Shown piece by piece: positions 9,101 to 19,470 of a stretch of 64,000 nt of DNA (the stretch's first letter is position 1; the number at the start of each line of letters is the position of its first letter). A program made the position numbers and the translations under genes. Below the pieces are notes generated by a model. It had not been told where the DNA came from and searched no databases. It saw only the letters and a program-made list of their open reading frames with translations. Location of the stretch: contig NZ_JAXCHT010000002.1 in NCBI RefSeq assembly GCF_035984655.1, positions 62,001 through 126,000 of the forward strand. The letters run 5' to 3'. This stretch comes from Actimicrobium sp035984655 (lineage in GTDB: Bacteria; Pseudomonadota; Gammaproteobacteria; Burkholderiales; Burkholderiaceae_D).

Positions 9101-9127
9101 CTTTCGCCGACCTGCAAGGAATTCGAC

Positions 9128-10977
<1,850 letters not shown>

Positions 10978-10981
<4 letters not shown>

Positions 10982-11610
10982 ACCTGATGCCCGATCTGCT
11001 CCATGTCATGCGCGCCTCGCCGGTCATTCCGGTCATTGCAATCGACGATCTTGACCACGCGGTTCCGCTGGCCAGGGCGCTGGTTGCCGGCGGTATCCGG
11101 GTGCTGGAAGTGACGCTGCGCACCGCGCACGGACTGGCTGCGATACGCGCCATGGCCGAACAGGTACCGGACGCGATCCTCGGCGTCGGCACCCTGACCA
11201 AACCGGAAGAATTTGCCGCCGCGCGCGACGCCGGTGCGGTGTTCGGCGTCTCGCCCGGCTTGACGCCGGCGCTGATCGCAGCGGCCCGTTCCAGCGGTCT
11301 GCCACTGTTGCCCGGCGTGATGACGCCATCAGAAGTGATGGCTGCGCGTGAAGCCGGTTTTCGACAACTCAAACTGTTTCCAGCGGTGCCCGCTGGTGGC
11401 GTCGGCATGCTCAACGCGATCGCCGGACCGCTCGCAGACGTGATGTTTTGTCCGACCGGCGGCATTTCACTGCAGACCGCGCCGGCATTCCTGGCCTGCA
11501 AGAATGTCGTCTGCGTCGGCGGCTCGTGGCTGACACCGAAGGATGCGATGGCTGCTGGCGACTGGGCGCGCATCACGGTGTTGGCGCAAGAAGCGAGTCG
11601 CTTGCGCTGA
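10978..11610 (+). CDS. eda: KDPG / KHG aldolase
   Basis: The 210-residue class I aldolase splits 2-keto-3-deoxy-6-phosphogluconate into pyruvate and glyceraldehyde-3-phosphate, the final Entner-Doudoroff step. The catalytic Glu44 sits in LEVTLRT and the Schiff-base Lys132 in QLKLFPA; GVGTLTKPEE and FCPTGGIS are also family landmarks. It overlaps edd by 4 bp. A GC-rich inverted repeat with 8-bp arms follows the stop (11619-11643) but has no T-tract. Confidence 0.96.
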
Positions 11611-11618
11611 CAACGGGG

Positions 11619-11643
11619 GCTGGCGCGCTGCTGCAGCGCCAGC
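11619..11643 (+). repeat. inverted repeat after eda
   Basis: The arms GCTGGCGC (11619-11626) and GCGCCAGC (11636-11643) pair perfectly around a 9-base loop, 8 bp after the eda stop. No T-run follows, so it is a weak terminator candidate or a 3'-end stabilising hairpin at the end of edd-eda. Confidence 0.4.
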
Positions 11644-11713
11644 AAGGAATGGCAATTGTATGTTCCAATCGCGGCGCGGCAATCATCCCGAACCCGACAT
11701 GAAAGGTAATCCC

Positions 11714-12412
11714 ATGAGCGTCACCACAAAATGGATTGATATTGACAGCGGCGCCGGCAAGTTTGGTGCTTACCTTGCGCTACCGCACACCGGCAAAGGC
11801 CCGGGCATCGTCCTGTTGCAGGAAATCTTTGGCGTCAACGCCCATATCCGCGCCGTGGCCGAGCAGTACGCGGCCGACGGCTATATGGTGCTGGCACCGG
11901 ATCTGTTCTGGCGCAGCGGCGCGCGCATCGAACTGGACTACGACGAAGCCGGCTGGACCCGCGCCGTGCAGTTGATGAACGCCACCGATGTCGCCACTGC
12001 ACAGTCCGATATCGCGCTGACAGGGGCTGCGCTGAAGGCCGAGCAGGGCTTCGCGGGCAAGCTTGCCACGATCGGATATTGCTTCGGCGGCATGCTCGCC
12101 TACAACGCGGCGGCCGATGGCCTGGTCGATGCGGCGATTGCCTACTACGGTGGTGGCATCCAGAACCAGTTGCAGCGCGCCGATCAAGTCAAGGTTCCGC
12201 TGCAATTGCATTTCGGCGGCAACGACAGCCATATCCCGATGGAGGCGGTAACGCGCATCGCCGAGCGCTTCGGTGACGAGCCACACGTTGAAATCCATGT
12301 CTATCCGGGCGCCGAGCACGGTTTCAACTGTTCGCATCGCACCAGCTACAACCAGCGCGCGGCGGCCGAAGCGCATGGCCATTCATTGATTTTTCTGAGC
12401 GAAAACCTGTAA
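11714..12412 (+). CDS. dienelactone hydrolase family protein
   Basis: The 232-residue alpha/beta hydrolase has the dienelactone hydrolase triad: nucleophile Cys123 in GYCFGG, Asp171 in GGNDSHIP and His202 in GAEHGFNC. The LQEIFGVN motif near residue 35 is also characteristic. Members open lactone or ester bonds, for example in chlorocatechol breakdown. No aromatic-degradation genes lie nearby, so the substrate is unknown and a general carboxymethylenebutenolidase-like role is the safest label. AAAGG lies 8 bases before the chosen ATG. A second ATG at 11699 is possible but has poorer spacing. Confidence 0.88.
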   Translation: MSVTTKWIDIDSGAGKFGAYLALPHTGKGPGIVLLQEIFGVNAHIRAVAEQYAADGYMVLAPDLFWRSGARIELDYDEAGWTRAVQLMNATDVATAQSDIALTGAALKAEQGFAGKLATIGYCFGGMLAYNAAADGLVDAAIAYYGGGIQNQLQRADQVKVPLQLHFGGNDSHIPMEAVTRIAERFGDEPHVEIHVYPGAEHGFNCSHRTSYNQRAAAEAHGHSLIFLSENL

Positions 12413-12455
12413 CCGGTCATTGGTGTCCCATGCCCTGACCGGGCGCAAAAAAAGG

Positions 12456-12483
12456 ACGGCGGCAATGCATTGCCGCCGTTTTT
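12456..12483. terminator. bidirectional intrinsic terminator
   Basis: A perfect 24-base palindrome (ACGGCGGCAATG and its complement, 12456-12479) is followed by TTTTT on the plus strand. It is preceded by a run of seven A (12447-12453), which supplies a T-tract for the minus strand. It lies between the convergent dienelactone hydrolase and aquaporin genes and should end both transcripts. With no designed loop, the centre (ATGCAT) would form the turn. Confidence 0.85.
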
Positions 12484-12503
12484 CTTTTGCTGCATGGCCA
12501 GTC

Positions 12504-13241
12504 TTAATGCGTGACCCGGATGCGGCGATTCATGTGGCGACGCTCTTCCTGGACGCCTTCGGGACTGCCGACAAAGCGGTAAATCGCGGCCGCCAGCAAT
12601 CCGCCCACCAGCGGCGCCAGCCAGAACAGCCACAACTGTGACACCGCCCAGCCGCCGACATAAAGCGCCACACCGGTGCTGCGCGCCGGATTGACCGAGG
12701 TGTTGGTGACCGGAATGCTGATCAGATGGATCAGGGTCAGCGCCAGGCCGATGGCAATCGGCGCAAAGCCCTGCGGCGCGCGTGGATCGGTTGCGCCCAG
12801 TACGACGATGACGAACATGGTCGTCATCACGAGCTCGCTCACCAGCGCCGACAGCAGGTTGTAATTCCCGGGCGAATGCTCGCCATAACCATTCGATGCA
12901 AAGCCGGCCGCGACATCGAAATTCGGGCTGCCGCTGGCGATGACGAACAGCACGCCACCGGCGACGATCGCACCCAGAACCTGCGCCACGATGTAGGGCA
13001 CCAGCTCGCTGGCGGGGAAGCGCCTGGCGGCCCACAGGCCGACCGACACGGCCGGATTCAGGTGGCAGCCCGAGATACGGCCGAGCGCAAACGCCATCGT
13101 CAATACGGTCAGGCCGAAGGCCAGCGACACGCCGGCGAAGCCAATCCCGAGTTGCGGGAAAGCAGCCGCCAGCACGGCGCTGCCACACCCGCCCATGACC
13201 AGCCAGAAAGTGCCAATGAGTTCAGCGATGTATTTTTTCAT
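12504..13241 (-). CDS. aqpZ: aquaporin Z-like water channel
   Basis: The 245-residue inner-membrane MIP channel has six predicted membrane segments and two NPA half-helices at 62-64 and 184-186, the second as NPARS. Selectivity-filter positions fit a water-specific aquaporin rather than a glycerol facilitator: Phe42, His172, Thr181 and Arg187, corresponding to the Phe/His/Thr/Arg set of E. coli AqpZ. AAGGA lies before the ATG at 13241, and the start gives the typical MKKYIAELIGTFWLV. The C-terminal tail after the last helix (EGVQEERRHMNRRIRVTH) is unusually basic. Confidence 0.93.
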   Translation of the reverse strand: MKKYIAELIGTFWLVMGGCGSAVLAAAFPQLGIGFAGVSLAFGLTVLTMAFALGRISGCHLNPAVSVGLWAARRFPASELVPYIVAQVLGAIVAGGVLFVIASGSPNFDVAAGFASNGYGEHSPGNYNLLSALVSELVMTTMFVIVVLGATDPRAPQGFAPIAIGLALTLIHLISIPVTNTSVNPARSTGVALYVGGWAVSQLWLFWLAPLVGGLLAAAIYRFVGSPEGVQEERRHMNRRIRVTH

Positions 13242-13449
13242 GCTGTTTCCTTTTCGAAGGGATTGGACATGGCGCCTGCGCACGTCAAATCACAGCGTAG
13301 CGCGCCGTGTCACCACCGCATGCGGCTGTCTGCGCTTCTTCTGATCGGTGACAAGGCTGGCCGGATCAACAGGGCCTTTTCGCAATGAATTTGCACCGAC
13401 TTAACGGGGTAGGCGCTCAGGAAGGAGGCCGCTCTGGCGTGTCCGGATG

Positions 13450-14409
13450 TTAGCGCCGCGAATGACGCAAAAATGCTTGCGCAACCTGCATGACCTGGGT
13501 GCGTTTGAACGAGAGTGAGGTGAGCCGGATATTGCCTTCAAAGCCATTGTAAAAAAGCCGCTGCCAGATTGCATATGGAAGAGCCAGGGTGCCGAAGTGG
13601 GCTTGCGCTGTACTGGCGTGCCGGAACTGAAGCACAAGTTTGGTCGTCGCGCCCGAGGCGGTCAGACGCACGCCATGCACATCCGTCCATGGGATGCGTT
13701 TTCCGCCACGAAAACTGTCGGTAATCCAGTACTGGTCCAGCACCAGGGCGGGGCCCTGCCACAGGAAGTCGCGCAGGCAGCGCACCGCAATCACTGCGTA
13801 CAACAGTAGCCACGGCAGGTAAAGCAGCGGCGCCGCGTTGTGGCCGAAGATACTCCTGAAAACGCCATGCAGAGGGATCAGGCCAAGCACGAACAACGTA
13901 GCCATCAGCAGCACAAATATCGCATACGGTCGCGACTTGTAGAGCTCCAGTGGTGCGGGTGGATTGGCGTGGCCAAGGTGGCTTCGGGCCGGGTCCTGTG
14001 ACACGGCAACGCTGTCGATCTGCAGCCGCGCCGGGCGCGTCGTTGCAGCGCCGGACGCTGTGACTTCTGGCCGGCTCCGGTTGGCTGGCGCAATGGGTTC
14101 TGCGCGTGCGGCCCGACTGGCGCGCGCCGGTTGCGGGCCGCTTGACGTTGTGTTGTCATCGTCATCCGTGTCGTCGTCCGGGTCGCGGCGGGCAACGCCC
14201 AGCCACGCCACCCAGATAAAAGCGACGCCCACGATCATCCAAAAAGTCACCACCAGCAGAAACCCCAGTGGCTTCGTCGCGAACGGGAAGGTTGCACTGC
14301 CCGCGCCGTCAATCGCTCCCGCAAAAATGCCTTGCAAAGCGATGTTCAGGCTGCCCAGGCCGAGCGCGAGACAAAACAGGTTCACCAGCAAATTGCCAAA
14401 TGGATTCAT
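13450..14409 (-). CDS. hypothetical membrane protein with acidic linker
   Basis: This 319-residue protein is not recognised. Two hydrophobic segments (about 5-30 and 48-72) are followed by a very acidic stretch (RRDPDDDTDDDDN, about 74-86) and a Pro/Ala/Arg/Ser-rich low-complexity linker to about residue 150. A second hydrophobic pair lies at about 160-210. The C-terminal 100 residues (ending in FLRHSRR) look like a PH-like or bPH membrane-associated domain: 'LDQYWITDSFRGGKRIPWTD' resembles the start of such folds, in which beta strands follow a membrane pair. That resemblance is weak. It is a single gene between aqpZ and the ABC transporter. Confidence 0.6.
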   Translation of the reverse strand: MNPFGNLLVNLFCLALGLGSLNIALQGIFAGAIDGAGSATFPFATKPLGFLLVVTFWMIVGVAFIWVAWLGVARRDPDDDTDDDDNTTSSGPQPARASRAARAEPIAPANRSRPEVTASGAATTRPARLQIDSVAVSQDPARSHLGHANPPAPLELYKSRPYAIFVLLMATLFVLGLIPLHGVFRSIFGHNAAPLLYLPWLLLYAVIAVRCLRDFLWQGPALVLDQYWITDSFRGGKRIPWTDVHGVRLTASGATTKLVLQFRHASTAQAHFGTLALPYAIWQRLFYNGFEGNIRLTSLSFKRTQVMQVAQAFLRHSRR

Positions 14410-14715
14410 CGTGTCGTGCTTTCAAATTCGGCAAATCGATGGAACTGCCACGGCCGTTGTTGGCGCGACCAGGTCGAGAGGGATGGACATGCCGATACTG
14501 CGGAGACCGCCGATCTGGTCAGTAATGCTGACCAGAAAACGTTGCCGGCGCAACATTTGTTTTTAGCCGGCCAGGCGCAAAGCACTTGGCAAAGTGGCAG
14601 GTTTCGTCATTGCGGTGCGACTGTTGCGTAGAATACGGCGCTTGGCAAACTGGATTCACGCTGCACGCGTGAGCGGCCAGGCAAATCGCAGCAACGTATC
14701 GGAAAGAGCCCCGGC
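14410..14715. promoter_or_regulatory. intergenic region upstream of ABC transporter
   Basis: This 306-bp divergent region must hold promoters for the unknown membrane protein (minus) and the ABC operon (plus). It contains a perfect 8-bp inverted repeat, CTGGTCAG/CTGACCAG with a 5-base spacer (14515-14535), and directly after it a GTTGC/GCAAC pair. No tRNA or coding sequence was seen. Promoter boxes cannot be placed with confidence. Confidence 0.5.
14515..14535. repeat. inverted repeat, possible operator
   Basis: CTGGTCAG (14515-14522) and CTGACCAG (14528-14535) are perfect inverted arms separated by TAATG. It is about 180 bp before the ABC permease start and about 105 bp before the divergent gene. 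The lack of a T-tract and the short spacer favour a dimer binding site over a terminator. The regulator is unknown. Confidence 0.4.
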
Positions 14716-16446
14716 ATGCGCAAGAAAAATCAATTCTTTCCACGACAAGTGGTCGAGGCCGGTGGCAATCGCTGGGACTGGGCCTTGCTGCCGATCGTAC
14801 TGGCCTTGCTGGTGCTGCTGGCGTATGGCGGTGCGCAGATGGCGCGTCCTTACCAGCTCGGCCAGGCCCTGCCGATGTCGCTCGGACCGGAGAATCTGCC
14901 GTACTACTTGCTGCGCACCACGCTGCGCATGTTTATCGCGCTGGGCGCGTCGGTGATTTTCAGCTGCGTGTTTGCGGCCCTGACCACCAAGTACCGCACC
15001 GCCGAAAAAGTACTGGTGCCGCTGCTCGACATCCTGCAATCGATCCCGATCCTCGGGTTTCTGTCGATTACCGTGACTGCCTTCATCGCCCTGTTCCCCG
15101 GCAACCTGCTCGGCGTCGAGTGCGCCGCGATCTTTGCGATCTTTACCTCGCAGGCATGGAACATGGCGTTCAGTGCCTACCAGGGTTTCCGCACCGTCCC
15201 GGCCGAGCTGGCCGAGGCCGCCAGCGTGTTCCAGTTGTCCGGTTGGCAGCGCTTCTGGCGACTCGAACTGCCGTTCGCCATGCCAGGCCTGTTGTGGAAC
15301 ATGATGATGTCGATGTCGGGCGGCTGGTTCTTCGTGGTGGCCGCCGAAGCCATCTCGGTCTCGAACCAGAACATCAAGCTGCCGGGAATCGGCTCCTACA
15401 TCGCGCTGGCCATCGAGCAGCGCGACCTGAACGCGATCGGCTGGGCCATCGGCGCCATGCTCATCGGTGTCATGCTGTACGACCAGTTGTTTTTCCGGCC
15501 GCTGCTGGCGTGGGCCGACAAATTCCGTTTCGAGGATTCAGCCAGCGAGACTGCGCAGGATTCCTGGTTGCTGACATGGTTGCGCCGCACCGAACGCACG
15601 CAGGGCATTGCGCGCCTGTTTGTGCGCTTGCTGGAACGCTCGTTCTCGATGTTCCGCCTGCGCTACGACGGCACCTCGATTCGGGCGCGCTCCGAGCCCA
15701 GCTCGACCACCCCGCAGCGCATCTGGGATGCGGTGATTGCCGCGGTTGGTTTCTATGCCCTGTGGACGCTGGTCAGCTTCGTGCACGCCGGGGTTGGCTG
15801 GAACGAAGTCGGCCGCGTCGTGGTGCTGGGTTTCTATACGCTCTCGCGCGTGCTGATCCTGCTGTTTTTTGCGGCGCTGGTGTGGATTCCCATCGGCGTG
15901 AAGATCGGCATGAACCCGCGCCTTGCCGAACGGGTCCAGGCGATCGTGCAGTTTCTGGCCGCGTTTCCGGCCAATCTGATGTTTCCGGTGGCGGTGGTCG
16001 GCATCGTGCATTTCAAGCTCAATCCGGATATCTGGCTGTCGCCGTTGATGATCCTGGGCACCCAGTGGTATCTGCTGTTCAATGTCATTGCCGGAGCCTC
16101 GACGATTCCGACCGAACTGCGTTACGCGGCCCAGAATCTCGGCCTGACCGGCTGGCTCAAATGGCGGCGCTATCTGTTGCCGGCGATCTTTCCGAGCTTC
16201 GTCACCGGCGCCATCACTGCCACCGGTGGTTCGTGGAACGCCAGCATCGTGGCCGAGTACGTGACCTGGGGCGACACCACCCTGCAGGCGCAGGGCATCG
16301 GCAGCTATATTGCCGAAATGACCGCCAAGGGCGATTTTCCGCGCATCGCGCTGGGCATCGCCGTCATGTGCGTCTTCGTGATGGCGCTGAACCATTTTGT
16401 GTGGCGACGGCTGTACCGCATGGCCGAAAATCGGCTGCATTTCTAG
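14716..16446 (+). CDS. ABC transporter double permease (nitrate/sulfonate/taurine-like class)
   Basis: The 576-residue inner-membrane protein contains two binding-protein-dependent permease domains in one chain, about residues 70-270 and 345-570. Each has an EAA-type coupling loop that contacts the ATPase: EAASVFQLSGWQRFWRLELP in the first and AAQNLGLTGWLKWRRYLLP in the second. Single-domain permeases of about 260 residues are usual in the nitrate/sulfonate/bicarbonate group, so this is a fused, pseudo-dimeric form. The ATPase gene starts 54 bp downstream. No periplasmic binding protein is encoded on either side, so the substrate is unknown and a distant or orphan binding protein must serve it. 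Confidence 0.88.
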   Translation: MRKKNQFFPRQVVEAGGNRWDWALLPIVLALLVLLAYGGAQMARPYQLGQALPMSLGPENLPYYLLRTTLRMFIALGASVIFSCVFAALTTKYRTAEKVLVPLLDILQSIPILGFLSITVTAFIALFPGNLLGVECAAIFAIFTSQAWNMAFSAYQGFRTVPAELAEAASVFQLSGWQRFWRLELPFAMPGLLWNMMMSMSGGWFFVVAAEAISVSNQNIKLPGIGSYIALAIEQRDLNAIGWAIGAMLIGVMLYDQLFFRPLLAWADKFRFEDSASETAQDSWLLTWLRRTERTQGIARLFVRLLERSFSMFRLRYDGTSIRARSEPSSTTPQRIWDAVIAAVGFYALWTLVSFVHAGVGWNEVGRVVVLGFYTLSRVLILLFFAALVWIPIGVKIGMNPRLAERVQAIVQFLAAFPANLMFPVAVVGIVHFKLNPDIWLSPLMILGTQWYLLFNVIAGASTIPTELRYAAQNLGLTGWLKWRRYLLPAIFPSFVTGAITATGGSWNASIVAEYVTWGDTTLQAQGIGSYIAEMTAKGDFPRIALGIAVMCVFVMALNHFVWRRLYRMAENRLHF

Positions 16447-16500
16447 CGCCCGCGCAACGCCGCAGCGACACCCTCAACCTGACTGAAAACGAGACCCGCC

Positions 16501-17811
16501 ATGAGCACACCCATCATCGAACTCAACGCGATCGGTAAATCATTTCGCTCCGCCGATGGCTCCGCGCGGACCGTGCTGGAGGGCGTCGATTTCACGCTGC
16601 ATGAAGGCGAGATCGTCGCACTGCTGGGCCAATCTGGCTCCGGCAAGTCGACCATGCTGCGCATCATGGCCGGACTGATTTCTGCCGATGCGGGGCAGGC
16701 CCTGTATCGCGGCATGCCGTTGTATGGCGCCGCGCGCGGCATCAGCATGGTGTTTCAATCGTTCGCGCTGTTTCCGTGGCTGACCGTGCAAAAGAACGTC
16801 GAACTCGGCCTGGAGGCGCAGGGCGTGGCTGAAGACGAGCGGGTGCGGCGCGCCGAAGCCGTCATCGAATTGATCGGGCTGTCCGGCTTCGAGGGCGCGT
16901 TGCCGCGCGAATTGTCCGGCGGTATGCGCCAGCGTGTCGGCATCGCCCGCGCGCTGGTCATGCAACCCGAAGTGCTGCTGATGGATGAAGCATTTTCGGC
17001 CCTCGATGTGCTGACCGGCGAACGCTTGCGCGAAGACATCCTTGACCTGTGGGAGTCCGGCCAGATTCCGACCAAGGCGATCCTGGTGGTGTCGCACAAT
17101 ATCGAAGAAGCCGTGATGATGGCCGACCGCGTGCTGATTTTTGCCAGCGACCCGGGCCGGGTGCGCGCCGAGCTGCCGATTTCGCTGGCGCGCCCGCGTG
17201 CGGTCGAAAGCAATGAAGTGCGCCTGCTGATCGATGAAGTGTATGGCCTGATGACCGCCGGTACCGGCCGCGCCGGACGGACCACCGAAAAAGAAGCCAA
17301 GCTGCAGCTGGGCGACCGCTTGCCCGAAGCGGACATCGCCCGCATCGAAGGCATCCTCGAACTGTTGGTGGAGGCGCCGTACTATGGCCGCGCCGACTTG
17401 CCGAAGCTGGCCGAAGAAACCGAACTCACCGATACCGAATTGCTGGATGTCTCGATCGCGCTGGCGCTGCTAGGGTTTGCGCAGCTGGCGCATGGCGATA
17501 TCGCCCTTACGCCGCTGGGCGAACATTATGTCGGCGCCAGCAATCCGGAGCGGCAGGCCATATTCGGCCGGCAGCTGCTTCAGCACGTGCCGCTGATTGC
17601 CTACATTCGCCATGGCCTGGAGCAGGATCGCTCGGGCGATTTGCCGGAAGACCTGTTCCTCAAGCTGCTGCGCTTCACGCTCGACAAGGAAGAGGCCGAA
17701 CGGGCCCTGCGCGTGGCCATCGAATGGGGCCGCTATGGCGATTTGTTCGAGTACAACTTCAATACCGGCGTAATCCAGCTGCCCAAGGAAGAAGCCAGCG
17801 GCGTCGAGTGA
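16501..17811 (+). CDS. ABC transporter ATPase with C-terminal AAA-associated domain
   Basis: The 436-residue protein couples ATP hydrolysis to the double permease. The nucleotide-binding domain (about 1-250) has Walker A GQSGSGKST, a Q-loop in SMVFQSFALFPW, signature LSGGMRQR, Walker B LLMDEAFSALD and the switch His in VVSHN. Residues about 285-430 form an extra domain, rich in charged helices (EADIARIEGILELL to RVAIEWGRYGDLFEYNF). It matches the AAA-associated C-terminal domain found on some nitrate/sulfonate-type ATPases, which may act as a regulatory or DNA-binding-like winged-helix module. Its role is unproven. It forms a two-gene operon with the permease, and is convergent with cls. Confidence 0.88.
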   Translation: MSTPIIELNAIGKSFRSADGSARTVLEGVDFTLHEGEIVALLGQSGSGKSTMLRIMAGLISADAGQALYRGMPLYGAARGISMVFQSFALFPWLTVQKNVELGLEAQGVAEDERVRRAEAVIELIGLSGFEGALPRELSGGMRQRVGIARALVMQPEVLLMDEAFSALDVLTGERLREDILDLWESGQIPTKAILVVSHNIEEAVMMADRVLIFASDPGRVRAELPISLARPRAVESNEVRLLIDEVYGLMTAGTGRAGRTTEKEAKLQLGDRLPEADIARIEGILELLVEAPYYGRADLPKLAEETELTDTELLDVSIALALLGFAQLAHGDIALTPLGEHYVGASNPERQAIFGRQLLQHVPLIAYIRHGLEQDRSGDLPEDLFLKLLRFTLDKEEAERALRVAIEWGRYGDLFEYNFNTGVIQLPKEEASGVE

Positions 17812-17826
17812 CGCCGCACCCGCTGG

Positions 17827-19251
17827 CTACAACTGGAACGCCAGCCACAGCAGCAAGCCGCGCGCCAGATCGCGCACCAGGCCGGGTACCGCGGGCTGGT
17901 GCCGCGCCGCGTTGTGGCGGTGCCGTGCGATAAAACCGGCGAAGCGGTCGACATCTGCCGGCGCGTGGAAGGCGATCATCATTTCGTAATTCAGGAACAG
18001 GCTGCGGGCGTCCAGATTGAGCGAGCCGGCCAGCGCCAGGTTGTCGTCAATCACCACCGCCTTGGCGTGCAGCATGTAGGGGGTCAGCCAGATCGCCGCG
18101 CCCGCGTCCGCCAGGTCACGCAAGGCGCGGTTGCGGGCGATATCGGCGAGGTGATGATTCGACCTGGCCGGCAACACCAGATCGACCCGCACGCCGCGTC
18201 GCGCGGCCAGTGTCAGCGCCTTCAACAGCATGTCGCTCGGCACGAAATACGGCGTCACCGCCATGATCCGGTGGCGCGCCTTGAAACAGGCCGTCACCAG
18301 TAAATCATGCACGGTATCGTCGACCTGATCGGGGCCGGAGGCAATCACTTGCGCGAGCAACTGCCCCGGGGCGGCTGGAGTCACGGGCGTGCTGACCGGT
18401 TGCGGCGGAGCGGCGCCGGTGGCAAAGGCCCAGTCATGTGCAAACAGGGCGTGCGCCTGCGCCACCACCGGGCCCCGCAGGTCGAAGGTCAAATCCTGCC
18501 ACGGTGCTGTTTCGCCGTCGCCGGCAAAATATTCGGTCGCGAAGTTACGGCCGCCGCTCCACAGCCGTGCGCCATCGACGATCAGCATCTTGCGATGATT
18601 GCGCAAATTGGCCCCGCCCCGCGAAAACAGCCGCAGGATCGGACTGAAGGAAGCCACCTCGCCGCCGGCTTGCCGCAACGCGCGCAGATGAATTCCGCCG
18701 GCCATCTTGTGACCCGCGTCATCGAGCAACAAACGCACCCGCACGCCGTTGCGGGCGCGTTCGGCTAGCCGTTCGATGAGCGTGGCGCCCATCGCATCGG
18801 CGCCGACGATAAAGGTGCACAGATCGATCTCGTGCCGCGCGCCGGCGATCAGTTCCCACAGCACCGCCAGCGCTTCATTGCCATCACGGTGAATGCGCAG
18901 ATCGTGGTAGGGCTGCGCTGCCGGCTGGGCCATCGCTGCCAGCAAAGCCGCGTTCCAGTCGTCCGGCGCATCGTGCTTCGCCGCATGCGTGACGGCATCG
19001 AACTGATGGCCGATCTGCCGCCGTTTGCGCGAGCCAAACAGCAAATACAGCGGCAAGCCGATATAGGGCAGCAGCGCAATCGTCAGCACCCAGGAAATGG
19101 CGGCCGGCGGACTGCGACGCTGGCGCAGCGAATGCGTCGTCAGCACGTACACCAGCAGCCCCACCACCACCACGATGGCGTGCAGCGACAGCAATTGCGT
19201 GGCCGGAACGGTGCTCCAGACCAGCTGCGGCTTTGAAATTTCCATGTTCAT
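17827..19251 (-). CDS. cls: cardiolipin synthase, phospholipase D family
   Basis: The 474-residue membrane protein joins phosphatidylglycerol molecules (or related phospholipids) into cardiolipin. Two hydrophobic segments at the N-terminus (about 20-45 and 50-72) are followed by two HKD catalytic motifs: HRKMLIVD with following SGGRN, and HAKAVVIDD with following GSLNLD. Spacing and length agree with ClsA-type enzymes. Either ATG at 19251 or ATG at 19245 could be the start; neither has a clear ribosome-binding site. It is convergent with the ABC ATPase with only 15 bp between stops, and divergent from hdeD. Confidence 0.88.
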   Translation of the reverse strand: MNMEISKPQLVWSTVPATQLLSLHAIVVVVGLLVYVLTTHSLRQRRSPPAAISWVLTIALLPYIGLPLYLLFGSRKRRQIGHQFDAVTHAAKHDAPDDWNAALLAAMAQPAAQPYHDLRIHRDGNEALAVLWELIAGARHEIDLCTFIVGADAMGATLIERLAERARNGVRVRLLLDDAGHKMAGGIHLRALRQAGGEVASFSPILRLFSRGGANLRNHRKMLIVDGARLWSGGRNFATEYFAGDGETAPWQDLTFDLRGPVVAQAHALFAHDWAFATGAAPPQPVSTPVTPAAPGQLLAQVIASGPDQVDDTVHDLLVTACFKARHRIMAVTPYFVPSDMLLKALTLAARRGVRVDLVLPARSNHHLADIARNRALRDLADAGAAIWLTPYMLHAKAVVIDDNLALAGSLNLDARSLFLNYEMMIAFHAPADVDRFAGFIARHRHNAARHQPAVPGLVRDLARGLLLWLAFQL

Positions 19252-19322
19252 GCCAGATAGGGAGGAAAGGAATTGTACGCATGCAATGCCCGTCCGAGGT
19301 CAAACTTTCGTGCTCCCCGCGA

Positions 19323-19351
19323 GTGCCATTTTCGCTGCCCGGAAATGGCAC
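19323..19351. repeat. inverted repeat between cls and hdeD-like gene
   Basis: GTGCCATTT (19323-19331) and AAATGGCAC (19343-19351) are perfect 9-base arms with an 11-base spacer. It lies about 72 bp before the cls start and about 120 bp before the hdeD-like start. A TTTTTT run at 19362-19367 follows on the plus strand. It could be an operator for the divergent pair or a leader attenuator for the plus-strand gene. Confidence 0.4.
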
Positions 19352-19470
19352 GATTGCCTGATTTTTTGACCGCACACAATAATTTTTCGGCACATCGGAC
19401 TATCGTAAAAGGTACGTCGACGATTCAATCTCGCGGAGCACCGCCAGCATCATCTGCCGGAGTGACCAAC

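Larger units (their letters stand above)
8890..9127. promoter_or_regulatory. divergent pgi / edd regulatory region
   Basis: This 238-bp AT-richer region separates the minus-strand pgi-zwf-hexR unit from plus-strand edd-eda and must hold both promoters. It contains two HexR-like palindromes, listed separately. I could not confidently place -35/-10 pairs. The TAAAAT at 9091-9096, inside the edd-side box, could be part of a -10 element. An AAGGA ribosome-binding site precedes the edd ATG. Confidence 0.7.

Noticed and set aside
15120..16538. 472-residue plus-strand frame overlapping the double permease
   Set aside because: It lacks hydrophobic patterning, while the chosen frame has two clear permease domains with EAA loops.
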